In this document: positions 6,553 to 6,605 of the stretch, one piece after another
Layout of the letters: each line of letters starts with the position of its first letter
Position numbering within the stretch: the stretch's first letter is position 1
Assembly (NCBI GenBank): GCA_938010625.1
Contig: CALLVJ010000262.1
Span: forward strand, 1-6,605
Origin: an uncultured Stomatobaculum sp.
Lineage (GTDB): Bacteria > Bacillota > Clostridia > Lachnospirales > Lachnospiraceae
Length of the DNA stretch: 6,605 nt
Direction: 5' to 3'
Notes under the pieces: generated by a model
The model's database searches: none
What the model saw: the letters and a program-made list of their open reading frames with translations, nothing else
Told to the model about the DNA's origin: nothing
Position numbers and translations under genes: made by a program

Positions 6553-6605
6553 TTATTCTGCCTCTCTCGTCAAAATCTCAGCTGCCAACTTCCGATAGTT
6601 CTCTG
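6553..6605 (-). CDS. parA: ParA/Soj partitioning ATPase, C-terminal end only (partial)
   Basis: Only the last 16 codons and a TAA stop (6553-6555) are inside the window; the gene continues past the right edge. The visible tail contains YRKLAAEIL, which resembles the C-terminal helix of bacterial ParA/Soj proteins. The Walker motifs are outside the window, so the call rests on this tail and on the complete parB that follows 4 bases later. Known role of the family: a ParA ATPase binds DNA non-specifically and works with ParB-parS complexes in chromosome segregation and in control of replication initiation. The very short gap to parB implies one transcript and probably translational coupling. 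An unrelated protein with a similar tail cannot be excluded from 16 residues, but the gene order makes it unlikely. Confidence 0.8.
   Translation of the reverse strand, partial: ENYRKLAAEILTREAE

Noticed and set aside
1..6605. parS site for the ParB encoded here
   Set aside because: Reading for a TGTTTCACGTGAAACA-like palindrome found none; parS sites may lie outside the window.

Overview
The window looks chromosomal and comes from a low-to-moderate GC Gram-positive bacterium, most likely a member of the Clostridia (Lachnospiraceae or a close relative). The evidence is the parA-parB-DUF4446 order, strong AGGAGG-type ribosome binding sites, SpaA/Cna-B style surface-protein modules, and a sortase-like C-terminus. 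Every supported gene lies on the minus strand, so the layout is read from right to left.

Right part (6605 to about 4978): a chromosome-partitioning operon. It holds the last 16 codons of a ParA/Soj ATPase, a complete ParB/Spo0J (6548-5598), and a small membrane-anchored DUF4446 protein whose best start is the ATG at 5583. A strong intrinsic terminator at 5009-4978 closes the unit.

Middle and left part (about 4967 to 257): a three-gene cell-surface operon. A sequence resembling an ECF-sigma promoter (TGAACC-N16-CGTC) lies just after that terminator. The genes are (1) an 813-residue secreted protein with a signal peptide, a short leucine-rich segment, SpaA/Cna-B-like folds, a Lys/Glu-rich stalk and a degenerate sorting signal (LPHTR instead of LPxTG); (2) an ECF-type sigma factor fused to a transmembrane helix and an extracytoplasmic Ig-like region; (3) a 282-residue type I membrane protein with a beta-rich outer domain. 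The genes are 9 and 31 bases apart, each with a good ribosome binding site, so they are probably co-transcribed. The inferred logic is a sigma factor that carries its own membrane sensor and may drive its own operon.

The sigma gene carries an in-frame TAG at codon 39, with both flanks in the same frame and both matching the sigma-2 region. Together with the damaged sorting motif upstream, this suggests the surface operon is decaying, or that the stop is suppressed, or that there is a base error.

Left edge (1-256): no minus-strand gene is supported. There is an array of AATT-centred short repeats (about 5-80), AT-rich sequence with small inverted repeats (91-129), and a strong hairpin whose T-run points to the plus strand (165-212). 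I saw no tRNA, rRNA, CRISPR array, insertion sequence or parS site.
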